Shown here piece by piece: positions 49,222 to 58,113 of a DNA stretch of 64,000 nucleotides. How positions within the stretch are numbered: position 1 is the stretch's first letter; each line of letters begins with the position of its first letter. The notes under the pieces were generated by a model. It was not told the DNA's origin. It made no database searches and saw nothing but the letters and a program-made list of their open reading frames with translations. The stretch spans positions 124,001-188,000 of the forward strand of contig NZ_CAMAPC010000001.1 in NCBI RefSeq assembly GCF_945859825.1. Reading direction: 5' to 3'. The DNA comes from Pseudoalteromonas holothuriae (lineage in GTDB: Bacteria > Pseudomonadota > Gammaproteobacteria > Enterobacterales > Alteromonadaceae). The position numbers and the translations under genes were made by a program.

Positions 49222-49896
49222 CTAAGCTAATTGGTATAAAAAGTGTTCTTTCTCTATTGTCCAATCAGGTAATCTGTGCTGATTATTCAAACATGGACGT
49301 TTGGCAAGGTGCACTTGATGCTGTTCGTTGTTAAGCGAAATAAGTACCACACTCACGCAGGCTAAGCCGGATATATATTCACAGCAAAGTACTAAATGTG
49401 CTGTTTTTAGTTCTGTCGGGTGCGAGCGTGCAGCCATTTCATTTGCATGTTGAGCAAATTGTGTGGTTAATGCCTGCGCAAATGGGATGCAGGCTGACGA
49501 AAAGTTAATATTGAAGAGGCTTGAAAAAAGTTGGCAATGGTCTGCATTGCTAAATACCGTGTTGGGCAATGTTAAAGATTGTTCAGATAGTTTTGTGAAG
49601 TGACCAGAGCCTGCAAGTACTCGTGATAATGCAAAGTGGTTAAATATCGAATAAGGTTGATTTGTAACTGGGTTGATTGTTGTTGAAACAGCTCTCATTG
49701 CACTGGCCACAAATGCTGCACCTTGATTGAATGTACTCTGCACAGCTTCAGGAAGAGGCTGATTTGGTGGGCATACGGATGAGATTAAAATATTGCCCGT
49801 GGCATTGAAGTAGTTAAACCTAGGAACCGTGTTATTTTCACTTGATGCAGGTGCAGATTGGTTATCTGAATGCTTAAAAGGGTTAAACCAACTCAA
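49222..49896 (-). CDS. Unknown protein, short paralogue of upstream gene
   Basis: A 224-residue protein I do not recognise. It has no signal peptide or membrane helix. It is clearly paralogous to the 353-residue protein encoded just upstream: both have [YF]NxTGNI.[IM]SS, then a Val-Gln...FxxG.. helix, then RA[VI]STTINP.T..PYS.[YF]N, then a GSG.F segment and a C-terminal LVLCCEY.SG or IVFVCEYLFG strand. It lacks the other protein's C-terminal domain. The pair is on one strand, 51 bases apart, suggesting a shared transcript after a duplication. Function unknown. Confidence 0.75.
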   Translation of the reverse strand: MSWFNPFKHSDNQSAPASSENNTVPRFNYFNATGNILISSVCPPNQPLPEAVQSTFNQGAAFVASAMRAVSTTINPVTNQPYSIFNHFALSRVLAGSGHFTKLSEQSLTLPNTVFSNADHCQLFSSLFNINFSSACIPFAQALTTQFAQHANEMAARSHPTELKTAHLVLCCEYISGLACVSVVLISLNNEQHQVHLAKRPCLNNQHRLPDWTIEKEHFLYQLA

Positions 49897-49917
49897 TCCG
49901 CTTCCCCATGCTTTAGT

Positions 49918-49937
49918 GGCGTGTATTGCTACACGCC
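49918..49937. promoter_or_regulatory. Perfect hairpin between the two unknown paralogues
   Basis: GGCGTGTA (49918-49925) and TACACGCC (49930-49937) around TTGC. There is no T run on the minus strand, so it is not an ordinary terminator. It may limit or process the message between the two genes. Confidence 0.5.
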
Positions 49938-49947
49938 GAACTGATAG

Positions 49948-51009
49948 TTAACTTGCAATTGTAAAAGTTTGCGCAGTTTGTGTAATAACATGACCACTTT
50001 TATCTAATACTTGGATAGAAGCAGGCTGTGTGAGCGTACCGGATACGGTAAACTCAATTGCGTCAGCTGTCCAGTCACTTGTTGCTGTGATAATCGCTTT
50101 GCTATTGCTACCTGTAAACCCAAGACTACCACCATCCGTTTGTAAAAATTGCCCCTGAAGCTTATAAGTGACGTCTTTGGCCAGTGCACTTTTAGAGTCA
50201 ACGACTGAGTTGTCAGTGGTGTTAATAACATCAACAATAAGGGGGGTTTGGGTCAGTAAGCCACTTAACCAGTTAACCAGCTCAAGATACTCGGGATCAG
50301 AGTTTATAGAGCTTAAGTCTCCTGCATAGTTTTTAATAAAAGTGGGTGTGACAAACATATAGGTATCTTTGTGAAGTTTCCATTTAGAGCTGATTGAAGA
50401 CTCACTAAAACAAGGCCCGAGTTTAAGTTGCTGTGCATGTTGGTCACACTCAGCGTAAACAACAATTGCACTGATGCTTGGCATACCAAATAGGTATTCG
50501 CAGACAAAGACAATATTACCAACTTTGCTACTGGAGGTTTTTGAAGAACCCGATAATTTCAACCCCTCTTTACCGATGGATGAAACCATGGCCGAAGCAA
50601 AACTCATTTCACCCGCACCCGTTGCTAAGCCCAACAACGACTCAATCAATTCTTTACTGAAATCGGCACCAAAACTCGATGTTTCATAGTTCACATCTTC
50701 TTCTGTAACGTGAACAAATAACCCAGAGCCACTGATCACATTTTGCAGTGCTTCATAATTATATAAGGAATAGGGCTTTTTTGTTGCAGGGTTGATAGTG
50801 GTACTAATTGCGCGCGACATACCGGCAAAAAATACCGACACCTCAGAAAAAACCTTTTGCACAGAGTCTGACAGCTCGTTATTGGCGTCAACCGTGCTCG
50901 ACATCATGATATTACCTGTTTCATTGAATACGTAGTACTTTTTCGCTTCAATATTATTAGGGTTATTAACTGCTGGTTTTAAAGTGGTGGTTTGATCTTG
51001 AGCTGACAT
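49948..51009 (-). CDS. Unknown protein with Ig-like C-terminal domain
   Basis: A 353-residue protein without recognised family. It has no signal peptide or transmembrane helix. Residues about 20-225 form the domain shared with the downstream paralogue (YVFNETGNIMMSS, RAISTTINPATKKPYSLYN, NIVFVCEYLFGMPSISAIVVY). A Gly/Ala/Ser-rich stretch at 125-165 could be amphipathic. Residues about 255-353 look like a beta-sandwich (LIVDVINTTDNSV, AIITATSDWTADAIEFTVSG, SIQVLDKSGHVIT). It is the first gene of the pair. It could be a secreted or injected structural protein, a toxin component or a stress protein; nothing in the sequence decides. Confidence 0.75.
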   Translation of the reverse strand: MSAQDQTTTLKPAVNNPNNIEAKKYYVFNETGNIMMSSTVDANNELSDSVQKVFSEVSVFFAGMSRAISTTINPATKKPYSLYNYEALQNVISGSGLFVHVTEEDVNYETSSFGADFSKELIESLLGLATGAGEMSFASAMVSSIGKEGLKLSGSSKTSSSKVGNIVFVCEYLFGMPSISAIVVYAECDQHAQQLKLGPCFSESSISSKWKLHKDTYMFVTPTFIKNYAGDLSSINSDPEYLELVNWLSGLLTQTPLIVDVINTTDNSVVDSKSALAKDVTYKLQGQFLQTDGGSLGFTGSNSKAIITATSDWTADAIEFTVSGTLTQPASIQVLDKSGHVITQTAQTFTIAS

Positions 51010-51307
51010 TCACTTTCCTTATCGAAAACACATAATGAGTACGAAAAGAGTATAGCTGGTTTGACGATAAGTAAATTACAGGTCGTTACAGTGGGGCGAA
51101 AAGAAAAGGTAAAGCACGCACAGTTGCGTGCTTTTAATATGTAATATCAGCTGTGTATGAGCGAATTTGCCCAATAAAGCGATTTTACTCACTCTCGGCG
51201 TTGCTTTTGAACAAAAAAACAACATTAGGTTGCAAGTATGTCAGTTAAAAGGTGTTTTCTATTTCAAAGCCTTGATACGAACCTGAGGTTATGAAACTTG
51301 ATTGCCC
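51010..51307. other. Gap between unknown pair and decarboxylase gene
   Basis: 298 bases. It holds the likely promoter of the unknown pair and a two-way terminator (51111-51134). The rest (51135-51307) shows no gene or recognisable element. Confidence 0.5.
51111..51134. terminator. Two-way terminator downstream of decarboxylase gene
   Basis: AAAGCACGCA (51111-51120) and TGCGTGCTTT (51125-51134), loop CAGT. T-rich on both strands after the stem. It would end minus-strand transcripts from the decarboxylase about 170 bases past its stop codon. Confidence 0.7.
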
Positions 51308-52498
51308 TTAACAAACTAATGTTTGGATGTTCTCATGCTCATTTAATGTAATAGTTTGGGCCCGCTTAAAAAAATTAAAATCGGTTGCTGTTGCACTAGT
51401 GTAAGCGCCCATCATCCGTGCGACTATTAAATCACCATTATTTAGCTTTGGTAGCATAATACTTTCAGCAACCACATCAATACTATCGCATGTTGGGCCA
51501 GCCAATACACTTGGAAAGCATTGCGTATCTTGATTGACAGTCACGATAGGGTAGTCTGCTTCATCAAACATTAAGCCACTGAACGAACCGTATATACCAT
51601 CATCAAGGTAATACCACATTTTTCCTTCGCGTATGGCTTGCCCCATTACAGATGCCACACTCATCACTGCTGGTGCTACAATAAAGCGTCCAGGCTCAGC
51701 AAGCACCTGCACTGTCTGTGGCAAACTTGCTAAAGCCTCATTGATAGGCGCGCAAAATATTTCAATCGGCGTTATCTGTTTGGCATAACTAACAGGAAAA
51801 CCACCACCAATATCAAGTGTACTCAGTGCGGGTAAACCAAGTTGTACTATGGTTTCCATAACTTGTTTACATGCTAAGATTGCATCTACATACTTTTGTG
51901 GGCTACTGGTTTGCGAACCAACATGAAAAGACAACCCTTTTATACGAATACCTAATTGCTGTGCCTGAGTAATGATCTCTATGGCCATTTCAGTCGTGCA
52001 GCCAAATTTCTTTGATAAATCAGCAAAAGCTTCGGCATTTCTAAAGCTCAAACGTACTAATAGTTCAACTTGGTCTTTATAGGTAATAAATTTATCCAAT
52101 TCATTTAAGTTATCAACTACAAACACCGTGCAGCCATAATTAAGTGCATCAGAAATATCACTATCACGTTTGATTGGGTGAGTATGAATGGTTTTATCTG
52201 CCGGCACACCTTGGCTTGCAACCAGCTCAACTTCTCCGCTGGTGGCCAAATCAAAACTGGCACCTTCAGCCAGTAAAGTACGTACTACCGATGCATGAGG
52301 CAATGGTTTGAGTGCAAAATGCAATGTCACATTAGGTAATGCACGAGCAAGAGCACGATATTGCTGACGAACCACTTCGCAATCTAAAAGTAGTAAAGGC
52401 GCACCAAATTGAGCGACTGACGCTTCAATAAGTTGCGTTTCTTCAGCGCTTAAAGCTGAAGATGAAAAAGCAGAAAAATCCAACGCTGAGTTAGCCAT
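51308..52498 (-). CDS. Fold-III PLP decarboxylase (ornithine/lysine decarboxylase family)
   Basis: A 396-residue enzyme of the ornithine/diaminopimelate/arginine decarboxylase family. PLP Lys64 is in HFALKPLP, followed by SFDLATSGEVELV, SFHVGSQ, DIGGGFP, AEPGRF and the substrate loop GPTCDSIDV with its Cys. The short length and the CDS motif favour a eukaryotic-type ornithine (or ornithine/lysine) decarboxylase making putrescine or cadaverine, rather than LysA or SpeA. The chosen ATG 52498 has GGAGG 6 bases upstream; the frame continues 15 codons further but without a site. It stands alone. Confidence 0.85.
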   Translation of the reverse strand: MANSALDFSAFSSSALSAEETQLIEASVAQFGAPLLLLDCEVVRQQYRALARALPNVTLHFALKPLPHASVVRTLLAEGASFDLATSGEVELVASQGVPADKTIHTHPIKRDSDISDALNYGCTVFVVDNLNELDKFITYKDQVELLVRLSFRNAEAFADLSKKFGCTTEMAIEIITQAQQLGIRIKGLSFHVGSQTSSPQKYVDAILACKQVMETIVQLGLPALSTLDIGGGFPVSYAKQITPIEIFCAPINEALASLPQTVQVLAEPGRFIVAPAVMSVASVMGQAIREGKMWYYLDDGIYGSFSGLMFDEADYPIVTVNQDTQCFPSVLAGPTCDSIDVVAESIMLPKLNNGDLIVARMMGAYTSATATDFNFFKRAQTITLNEHENIQTLVC

Positions 52499-52764
52499 AA
52501 TAGCCTCCAAAAATAGAAACAAACTTTCCAAACTGATTTTCAAATTAAGTTGAAAAGTTGAGCGTCAATAAACACGTTAATACGCAGTCAAAGTCACTCT
52601 TGGATAGTTGCTCTATCGCCTTGGCACACGTTATGTGTGATGTACTCGGATTGGCTATCATCAAGAAGCAGGCGGATATTAGTTGGTGTTTTTAAGGGAT
52701 GCAAGGTTTAATTTAAATAATTTTAAGTTAACAACTAAAACATAAAATTTACTTTGCTTTTTGA

Positions 52765-52792
52765 TTGATAAAAGCAGGTAATTACTTATTAT
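52765..52792 (+). promoter_or_regulatory. Candidate promoter of the outer-membrane protein gene
   Basis: TTGATA (52765-52770), 16 bases, TATTAT (52787-52792), about 60 bases ahead of the gene. It lies in the 354-base gap 52499-52852, which shows no other gene or repeat. Confidence 0.45.
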
Positions 52793-52852
52793 AGTATACC
52801 CGTACCTAATTTGTACTTTTAATAGGTTAATATCTTTTTGACAAGGAATTTT

Positions 52853-53380
52853 ATGAAAACACGAAATCTAATACTCAATGTTTTACTTGGTACGATGGCT
52901 AGTTTTGCCAGTATTCAATCTCATGCTGATGATGAAAGCAAAGTTCGCTTTTCATTAGGTACGGGGGTGCCTTATTTTTTAAATGCAGAGGTTGGTAGTT
53001 ACTCAAGCCAAGGTGGTTTTTATTTGCAGGTTGGACAAAGCACAGATACAGGTATTAGCGCTGGCTGGGAGCGAGTGGTTAGCGATAATCAAAAACACGC
53101 TTTTGGTGTTGCTGTTGGGGCTATGGGCATCAAAAGTAGTGATAAAGAGTTAGATTGTGACGACGATTCAACAATTATAGGTTGTGTGATAGGTTCATCA
53201 TTTTCTCAAATATTTGATCGAAAAAGTATTTATGGCTTAGGTGCCAGTTATAGTTACTCTCTTAGTGGGGCTTACCAAGATGCTGGCTGGAAGCTTCGTT
53301 TGGTTGCAGGTTACGGAGAGCAGCGAGAAAGTAAAGAAAACGAGACAACCGCTTCATTAACGTTAAGGTACCAATTTTAG
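52853..53380 (+). CDS. Small outer-membrane beta-barrel protein
   Basis: A 175-residue exported protein. A signal peptide (about 1-25, ending SHA) is followed by alternating strands rich in Gly, Ser and aromatic residues (FSLGTGVPYF, GGFYLQVGQS, IYGLGASYSYSL, LRLVAGYG) and ends TLRYQF with the C-terminal Phe recognised by the Bam machine. Two Cys (in DCDD and IGC) may form a disulfide in a loop. The start is ATG 52853 with AAGGA upstream; a TTG 5 codons earlier is less likely. Family and function unknown. Confidence 0.7.
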   Translation: MKTRNLILNVLLGTMASFASIQSHADDESKVRFSLGTGVPYFLNAEVGSYSSQGGFYLQVGQSTDTGISAGWERVVSDNQKHAFGVAVGAMGIKSSDKELDCDDDSTIIGCVIGSSFSQIFDRKSIYGLGASYSYSLSGAYQDAGWKLRLVAGYGEQRESKENETTASLTLRYQF

Positions 53381-53434
53381 TATTTTCTGTGATATACGTA
53401 CTTAATTGATTATCAGAATTAACAGAGGCTTAGG

Positions 53435-54181
53435 TTGAATAAAGTGGTATTAGTTAGCGGAGCCAGCCGTGGTATTGGGGCGGCAACCGCCGTGAAGTTA
53501 GCATCAGAAGGTTATAAAGTTGCTATTAATTACAAGCAAAATTACCAAGCCGCTGAGTACGTATTAGCAAAAATTAAACTCCAAGGAGGCGATGGCGCGT
53601 TATTTCAAGCAGATATTAGCGATGAAAGTGCCGTTGTCTCTCTTTTTGCACAAATTCAACAAACGCTAGGCCCCGTTAGCCACTTGGTAAACAATGTGGG
53701 TGTGCTACAAACGCAAATGCGCGTTGAACAAATGGATGCTGAGCGTATCAACGCAATATTAATGCAAAATGTCACACCTTACTTTATCTGCGCAAGAGAG
53801 GCGATAAAGCATTTTAAAACACACCATGATCCAAAACTGTGCGCCATCGTTAACGTGTCTTCCGCTGCATCTCGATTAGGTGGTGCTAATGAGTATGTTG
53901 ATTACGCAGCGTCAAAAGGTGCGATTGATAGTTTTACTACTGGCTTGTCGTTAGAGCTAGCTTCTCAAGATATTCGCGTTAATGCAGTGCGTCCAGGGTG
54001 TATATATACCGATATTCACAAAGATGGCGGTGAGCCTGAACGAGTGGACCGCCTTGCTTCTTTGCTCCCACTTGGGCGTGGTGGCACGAGTGAGGAGGTT
54101 GCGAATGCAATTGCATGGTTGCTAAGCAAACAAGCCAGCTATGTAACAGGCAGCTTTATTGACTTGGCGGGTGGGAAGTAA
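53435..54181 (+). CDS. SDR family oxidoreductase
   Basis: Classical short-chain dehydrogenase/reductase of 248 residues. NAD(P)-binding GASRGIG at residues 9-15, NNVG near 90, catalytic Ser in NVSSAAS, and YAASK near 155, then PG.I.T and a C-terminal FIDLAGGK. Resembles E. coli YgfF and glucose dehydrogenases. Starts with TTG, with AGAGG 8 bases upstream. The substrate cannot be told. It converges with the truncated acetyltransferase gene only 32 bases away. Confidence 0.88.
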   Translation: MNKVVLVSGASRGIGAATAVKLASEGYKVAINYKQNYQAAEYVLAKIKLQGGDGALFQADISDESAVVSLFAQIQQTLGPVSHLVNNVGVLQTQMRVEQMDAERINAILMQNVTPYFICAREAIKHFKTHHDPKLCAIVNVSSAASRLGGANEYVDYAASKGAIDSFTTGLSLELASQDIRVNAVRPGCIYTDIHKDGGEPERVDRLASLLPLGRGGTSEEVANAIAWLLSKQASYVTGSFIDLAGGK

Positions 54182-54213
54182 GTCTCTCTTAAATTTAGAA
54201 ATATCATAATATT

Positions 54214-54597
54214 TTATAGTAGCTTTATGTGGTGTGTAAGAGCGAACTGTTTAACGGCTTCCATTAACTTTGTTGCTAGTCCCTGTCTTTGCGCTTCTGG
54301 GTGTACTAAAAGCTTTTCTATTTCGGCTCTATGTTTACCATTTTGTTTTCGGCACGGGACGAGCTGTGCAGAAGCTATGAGTGCTTGCTCGTGAAATACC
54401 GTAAAAATTGTAAGTTTGTGCTGGCGAAGCTCATGTTCGATTTGTTGCCAGTATTGCATTAATGAGTGAGCATTTGCGGGCGCGTAGAAGCCCAGTGATG
54501 CTCCTTCATTAATACATGCGCCGAGTAATTCAATCAGCTGTAATTGTATATGTGCAATGCTTTTTGATTGCGTAAATTGTATTGCTTTGAACCTCAT
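54214..54597 (-). pseudogene. C-terminally truncated GNAT acetyltransferase
   Basis: A 127-residue protein with the first half of a GNAT fold: the N-terminal helices, then EIEKLLVHPEAQRQGLATKLMEAVKQFA, which is acetyl-CoA-binding motif A (Gln/Arg-x-x-Gly-x-Ala). It stops at HHIKLL, where GNAT proteins normally continue for about 40 more residues (strands 5-7 and the motif B helix). Only 32 bases separate it from the SDR gene, so the missing end seems deleted. It overlaps the HTH gene by 4 bases. It may be a pseudogene or a reduced protein. Confidence 0.6.
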
Positions 54598-54845
54598 GTG
54601 TGTTGTAACCCTTTCAGAGCTTGCTCTACTTCTAGAAGGTTGCTTTTCAACATTTGCTTAGTAATTTCAAGCTTATGCGTTTGTTGTTTTGGCTTGGCTT
54701 GAGCTTGTCGTACTGCATCGTACACGGTGCGTTTGGGCAATGCATATTGTTGTGCAGCCTCAGAAATTGAAAACTGCTCACTGAGTACTTTATGTACGGC
54801 TTCTAATACTAACGGGTGTCTGCAAGATAGTGCGCGCATTTTCAT
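54594..54845 (-). CDS. Small helix-turn-helix protein
   Basis: An 83-residue protein with a helix-turn-helix at about residues 26-46 (SISEAAQQYALPKRTVYDAVRQAQ), of the kind seen in transposase-like and small DNA-binding regulators. The rest is basic and helical. Its stop codon overlaps the ATG of the truncated acetyltransferase, so both share a transcript. Possibly autoregulatory; target unknown. Confidence 0.65.
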   Translation of the reverse strand: MKMRALSCRHPLVLEAVHKVLSEQFSISEAAQQYALPKRTVYDAVRQAQAKPKQQTHKLEITKQMLKSNLLEVEQALKGLQHT

Positions 54846-55160
54846 TTCCTTACACTTTTAACTGGGTGCTGTGTATCATGAATTTGCCAAATACTGATAT
54901 CTAAATGCCAGAGTAAATAAAGAGTATGATAAAAATTGGCCATAATAAGTATCTTCATTGTTGTGATTGATAATGATAGAAAGGAAGAACTGTACCAACT
55001 TTTAATTTGCAATAAATTCAATGGCTTATACTTTTATTGAATGAAAAAGTAAATGGCTTTGCACCAACATAGTGGGTTCAGAGTTGATACTGCACTAGCT
55101 GGATGCATTCACCTTAGGTAAGAGTAAAGTGTTTAAAGCGATAATGTATGAAGTTTTGTG
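54846..55160. other. Gene-free gap before lnt
   Basis: 315 bases with no gene, terminator or repeat I can support. A single Fur-like half site (GATAATGATA, 54969-54978) and a weak inverted repeat (ATTCAAT / ATTGAAT near 55018-55043) are present but unconvincing. Confidence 0.5.
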
Positions 55161-56738
55161 CTATAAAAAGCTTCTTTCAAATCGGCGTAATACCTTAGGT
55201 AAAAATCTATTGCCTAATGTAATAAAGCCACTTAGGCAAACAATGACCCATACAGGTATATGACCGAATTGGCTGAAGAAGGTATTACCTGTTATCAAGT
55301 TTATATCAGCTTTTAAGACATCAGCTTTAAATTGAGCAATGCTATACTGTTGTTTCGTTATCGGGTCATATACGCCGGTAATACCATTGTTGGTAGCACG
55401 TATTAGCGGCCGCTGTAATTCAAGTGCGCGCATGCGCGCAATTTGCATGTGTTGATGAGGACCGTGAGAATCTCCAAACCAAGCATCATTACTGACCGTA
55501 AACAAAATATTAGATTGCTCTGTAAAGTTATCTCGAACTAACTCACTAAAAGCGATTTCAAAGCATATAGCTGGAAGTATATGTAAGCCATTGGCAATTA
55601 AATTGTTTTGAACCCTTTCTCCGCGTGAAAACGAAGACATGGCTAAATCAAACAGTGGTGCTAAAGGTCTCAAAATATCTTCAAACGGCACAAACTCACC
55701 AATGGGTAATAGTTGATGCTTTTGATAGCGATTTGTGTGTAAATATTGGTAGTGACCTTGTGTATCATCAGGCTGCTTTTTACCAAGTACTATAAGCGTG
55801 TTATACACAGTCTTACTGTTTATTTGGTAATCGGGGATACCCGTGATGAGTGCGGTATTATTAAAAGCGGCGGCTTTATCTAACTCTTTTAAGAATGGAT
55901 TAGCAAAGTCTTCAATTTCTGGAATAGCTGCTTCTGGCCAAAGCACTAAATCTACATCATGCCAATGGGGTCTCGTCATATCTCTATATTTCGACATAGT
56001 TGGCCAAAAGTGCTCAGGCTCCCAGCGTAAACTTTGTTGAATGTTACCTTGAACTAGTAAGGTTTTGATATGTTGTTCAGAGTGTTGAGGCTTGCTGACA
56101 CTGATTGCTAGGCCGATTAGTGTGAAGGTAGTTATAGAGGCTGCAATAAGCGGCTTAGCACTGCTACATTGCCACGTATAATATAAACAGCAACCGACCA
56201 TCACACATAATAGCGATAAACCAAATTCGCCAATAAATGGTGCCAAAGCATTGAGTGGGCTATCAGTTAAGGTATAACCAAAGCTTAACCAAGGAAAACC
56301 CGTTAATAGCGTACCTCGTAGCCATTCAAATATCGCAAATCCAACAATGAGCATGCAAATACGCTGCCACGGTTTATCAGTAAAGTAGCTCGCAAGCATA
56401 AAGGCCAGCATAGGGTAGAGGGCTAAATAGGCGCATAGCATCGCCATCAGTAGCAAGGAAATAGGCAGCGGTAGGCCACCATATTGGGCAATAGAAACAT
56501 GTACCCAGCTAATGCCAAGCGCAAACCAGCCAAAGCCGAAAACAAAGCCATATTTGGCTGCTTGTTTTAGGTTAGGTGTATCGGTGGCATAGCATGCAAT
56601 GGCAATAGCAATAAATACTAAAGGCCAAAGGGCAAAGGGCGCATAACTAAAAGTAAGTGAAAGGCCGGCAAAAAATGCCAGCCATAACTGCTTATCTTTA
56701 AAAGCGGATATTGGTTTACTCAGCTTCGTCGTCGCCAT
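55161..56738 (-). CDS. lnt: Apolipoprotein N-acyltransferase
   Basis: Inner-membrane enzyme of 525 residues that adds the third acyl chain to lipoproteins. About six membrane helices at the N-terminus are followed by a nitrilase-like domain with the catalytic Glu in LVLWPEAAIPE, the Lys region, and Cys in LPAICFEIAFSEL. NDAWFGDSHGPHQHMQIARMRALE and TNNGITGVYDP are family motifs. It overlaps corC by 23 bases. Confidence 0.96.
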   Translation of the reverse strand: MATTKLSKPISAFKDKQLWLAFFAGLSLTFSYAPFALWPLVFIAIAIACYATDTPNLKQAAKYGFVFGFGWFALGISWVHVSIAQYGGLPLPISLLLMAMLCAYLALYPMLAFMLASYFTDKPWQRICMLIVGFAIFEWLRGTLLTGFPWLSFGYTLTDSPLNALAPFIGEFGLSLLCVMVGCCLYYTWQCSSAKPLIAASITTFTLIGLAISVSKPQHSEQHIKTLLVQGNIQQSLRWEPEHFWPTMSKYRDMTRPHWHDVDLVLWPEAAIPEIEDFANPFLKELDKAAAFNNTALITGIPDYQINSKTVYNTLIVLGKKQPDDTQGHYQYLHTNRYQKHQLLPIGEFVPFEDILRPLAPLFDLAMSSFSRGERVQNNLIANGLHILPAICFEIAFSELVRDNFTEQSNILFTVSNDAWFGDSHGPHQHMQIARMRALELQRPLIRATNNGITGVYDPITKQQYSIAQFKADVLKADINLITGNTFFSQFGHIPVWVIVCLSGFITLGNRFLPKVLRRFERSFL

Positions 56739-57594
56739 CTTCAGTTTTTGGAATTGTTACTTGTAGCTGAATAATACGGCGATTGTCAGAATTGGTCACT
56801 TTAAATTGCAGTGCTTCAATATCGATAGTTTCGCCACGGCTAGGCATGTGGCCAAAGGCGTGCAGGATAATGCCACCGATGGTGTCAGCTTCTTGCGTAT
56901 CGTAGCCTGTTTTGAAAAACTCATTAAATTCATCAAGAGGCGTTAGTGCTTGCACCATAAAAGTGTGCTTTGAAAGCTGACGAATGTCTTGTTGCTCTTC
57001 TTCTTCATCATGCTCATCTTCAATCTCACCAACGATGATCTCTAAGATATCTTCAATGGTTACCAAACCTGATACACCGCCATACTCATCTACCACTATA
57101 GCCATATGGTATCGTTTTTGACGAAATTCATTTAGCAATGCGTCAACACGCTTACTCTCTGGCACCACAATCGCAGGACGGAGGTATTCACGAATTGTAG
57201 GTAAATTTTCATCTTTATTGAGTATTAAGGGCAATAAATCTTTAGCTAACAAAATACCTTCTACATGGTCTTTATCTTCGCAAATCACTGGAAAGCGTGA
57301 GTGTGAAGACTCAACCATAGTCGGTAGTTGTTGCTCTAGTGATTCGTCCACATCGAGCGTGATCATCTGCGAGCGCGGGATCATGATATCGCGTACTTTA
57401 AGCTCTGAGACGCCTAACACACCTTCTATCATATCCTTTGTTTCAGGATCGATCAGATCTCGCTCCTGAGCATCAGCAATGACTTCTGCCAACTCTTCTT
57501 TGTTTTGGGGTTCCCCTTGCAGCATCTGTGTGATGCGTCCCAACCAGGTTTTGCTAGAAGAACCCTGGCTACTCTGCGAGTTATCGTCGCTCAT
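56716..57594 (-). CDS. corC: CorC family protein (CBS pair, transporter-associated domain)
   Basis: A 292-residue cytoplasmic protein. Two CBS domains ([15 protein letters not shown], and [38 protein letters not shown]) are followed by an acidic linker and a CorC/HlyC domain ([18 protein letters not shown]). Known as YbeX/CorC, linked to magnesium/cobalt efflux and to ribosome function. It lies between ybeY and lnt, as in E. coli. Confidence 0.95.
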   Translation of the reverse strand: MSDDNSQSSQGSSSKTWLGRITQMLQGEPQNKEELAEVIADAQERDLIDPETKDMIEGVLGVSELKVRDIMIPRSQMITLDVDESLEQQLPTMVESSHSRFPVICEDKDHVEGILLAKDLLPLILNKDENLPTIREYLRPAIVVPESKRVDALLNEFRQKRYHMAIVVDEYGGVSGLVTIEDILEIIVGEIEDEHDEEEEQQDIRQLSKHTFMVQALTPLDEFNEFFKTGYDTQEADTIGGIILHAFGHMPSRGETIDIEALQFKVTNSDNRRIIQLQVTIPKTEDGDDEAE

Positions 57595-57654
57595 TGTCGT
57601 GTTTTACTCCATAAAATAACAAATTGGTTATGCTGCTATTTGAGCATCAAATAG

Positions 57655-58113
57655 TTACAAATCGTCGCGGTAAGGATCGCTTATCCCTAACTGTGCTAAA
57701 AATTCTTTCTCTAAAGTTTCCATTTCCATAGCATCTTTTTCATTTATATGGTCAAACCCAATTAAATGCAAGCAGCCATGGATAACCATGTGAGCAAAGT
57801 GTTCATGAAAAGGTTTATCTTGGTCAATAGATTCTTGCTTCACAATATGTGGGCAAATAATTAAATCTCCCACTAGTTTCAGTTCAATACCTGGGGGAGC
57901 TTCAAATGGGAAAGACAATACATTGGTTGGTTTATTCTTACCACGGTATTGATGATTTAATTCTTGGCTTTCGTGTTCATCAGTAATACGAATCGTCAAT
58001 TCACTGTTGGGCAAGTAGGGGGTAAGCGCTTTACTTGCCCAAAGCTCAAACTGTGCTTGAGAAGGTAAATCGTCAAACTCACAGACAACTTGTAAATCTA
58101 AGTCTATGCTCAT
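57655..58113 (-). CDS. ybeY: Endoribonuclease YbeY
   Basis: Zinc-dependent RNase of 152 residues for 16S rRNA 3'-end maturation and ribosome quality control. The metal motif HMVIHGCLHLIGFDH holds three His ligands, and NVLSFPFE and RGKNKPTNV match the family. Its ATG overlaps the ybeZ stop codon by 4 bases. Confidence 0.97.
   Translation of the reverse strand: MSIDLDLQVVCEFDDLPSQAQFELWASKALTPYLPNSELTIRITDEHESQELNHQYRGKNKPTNVLSFPFEAPPGIELKLVGDLIICPHIVKQESIDQDKPFHEHFAHMVIHGCLHLIGFDHINEKDAMEMETLEKEFLAQLGISDPYRDDL

Noticed and set aside
54969..54978. Fur box upstream of lnt
   Set aside because: Only one GATAATGATA half is present, without a matching second half, and the nearby genes have no iron link.
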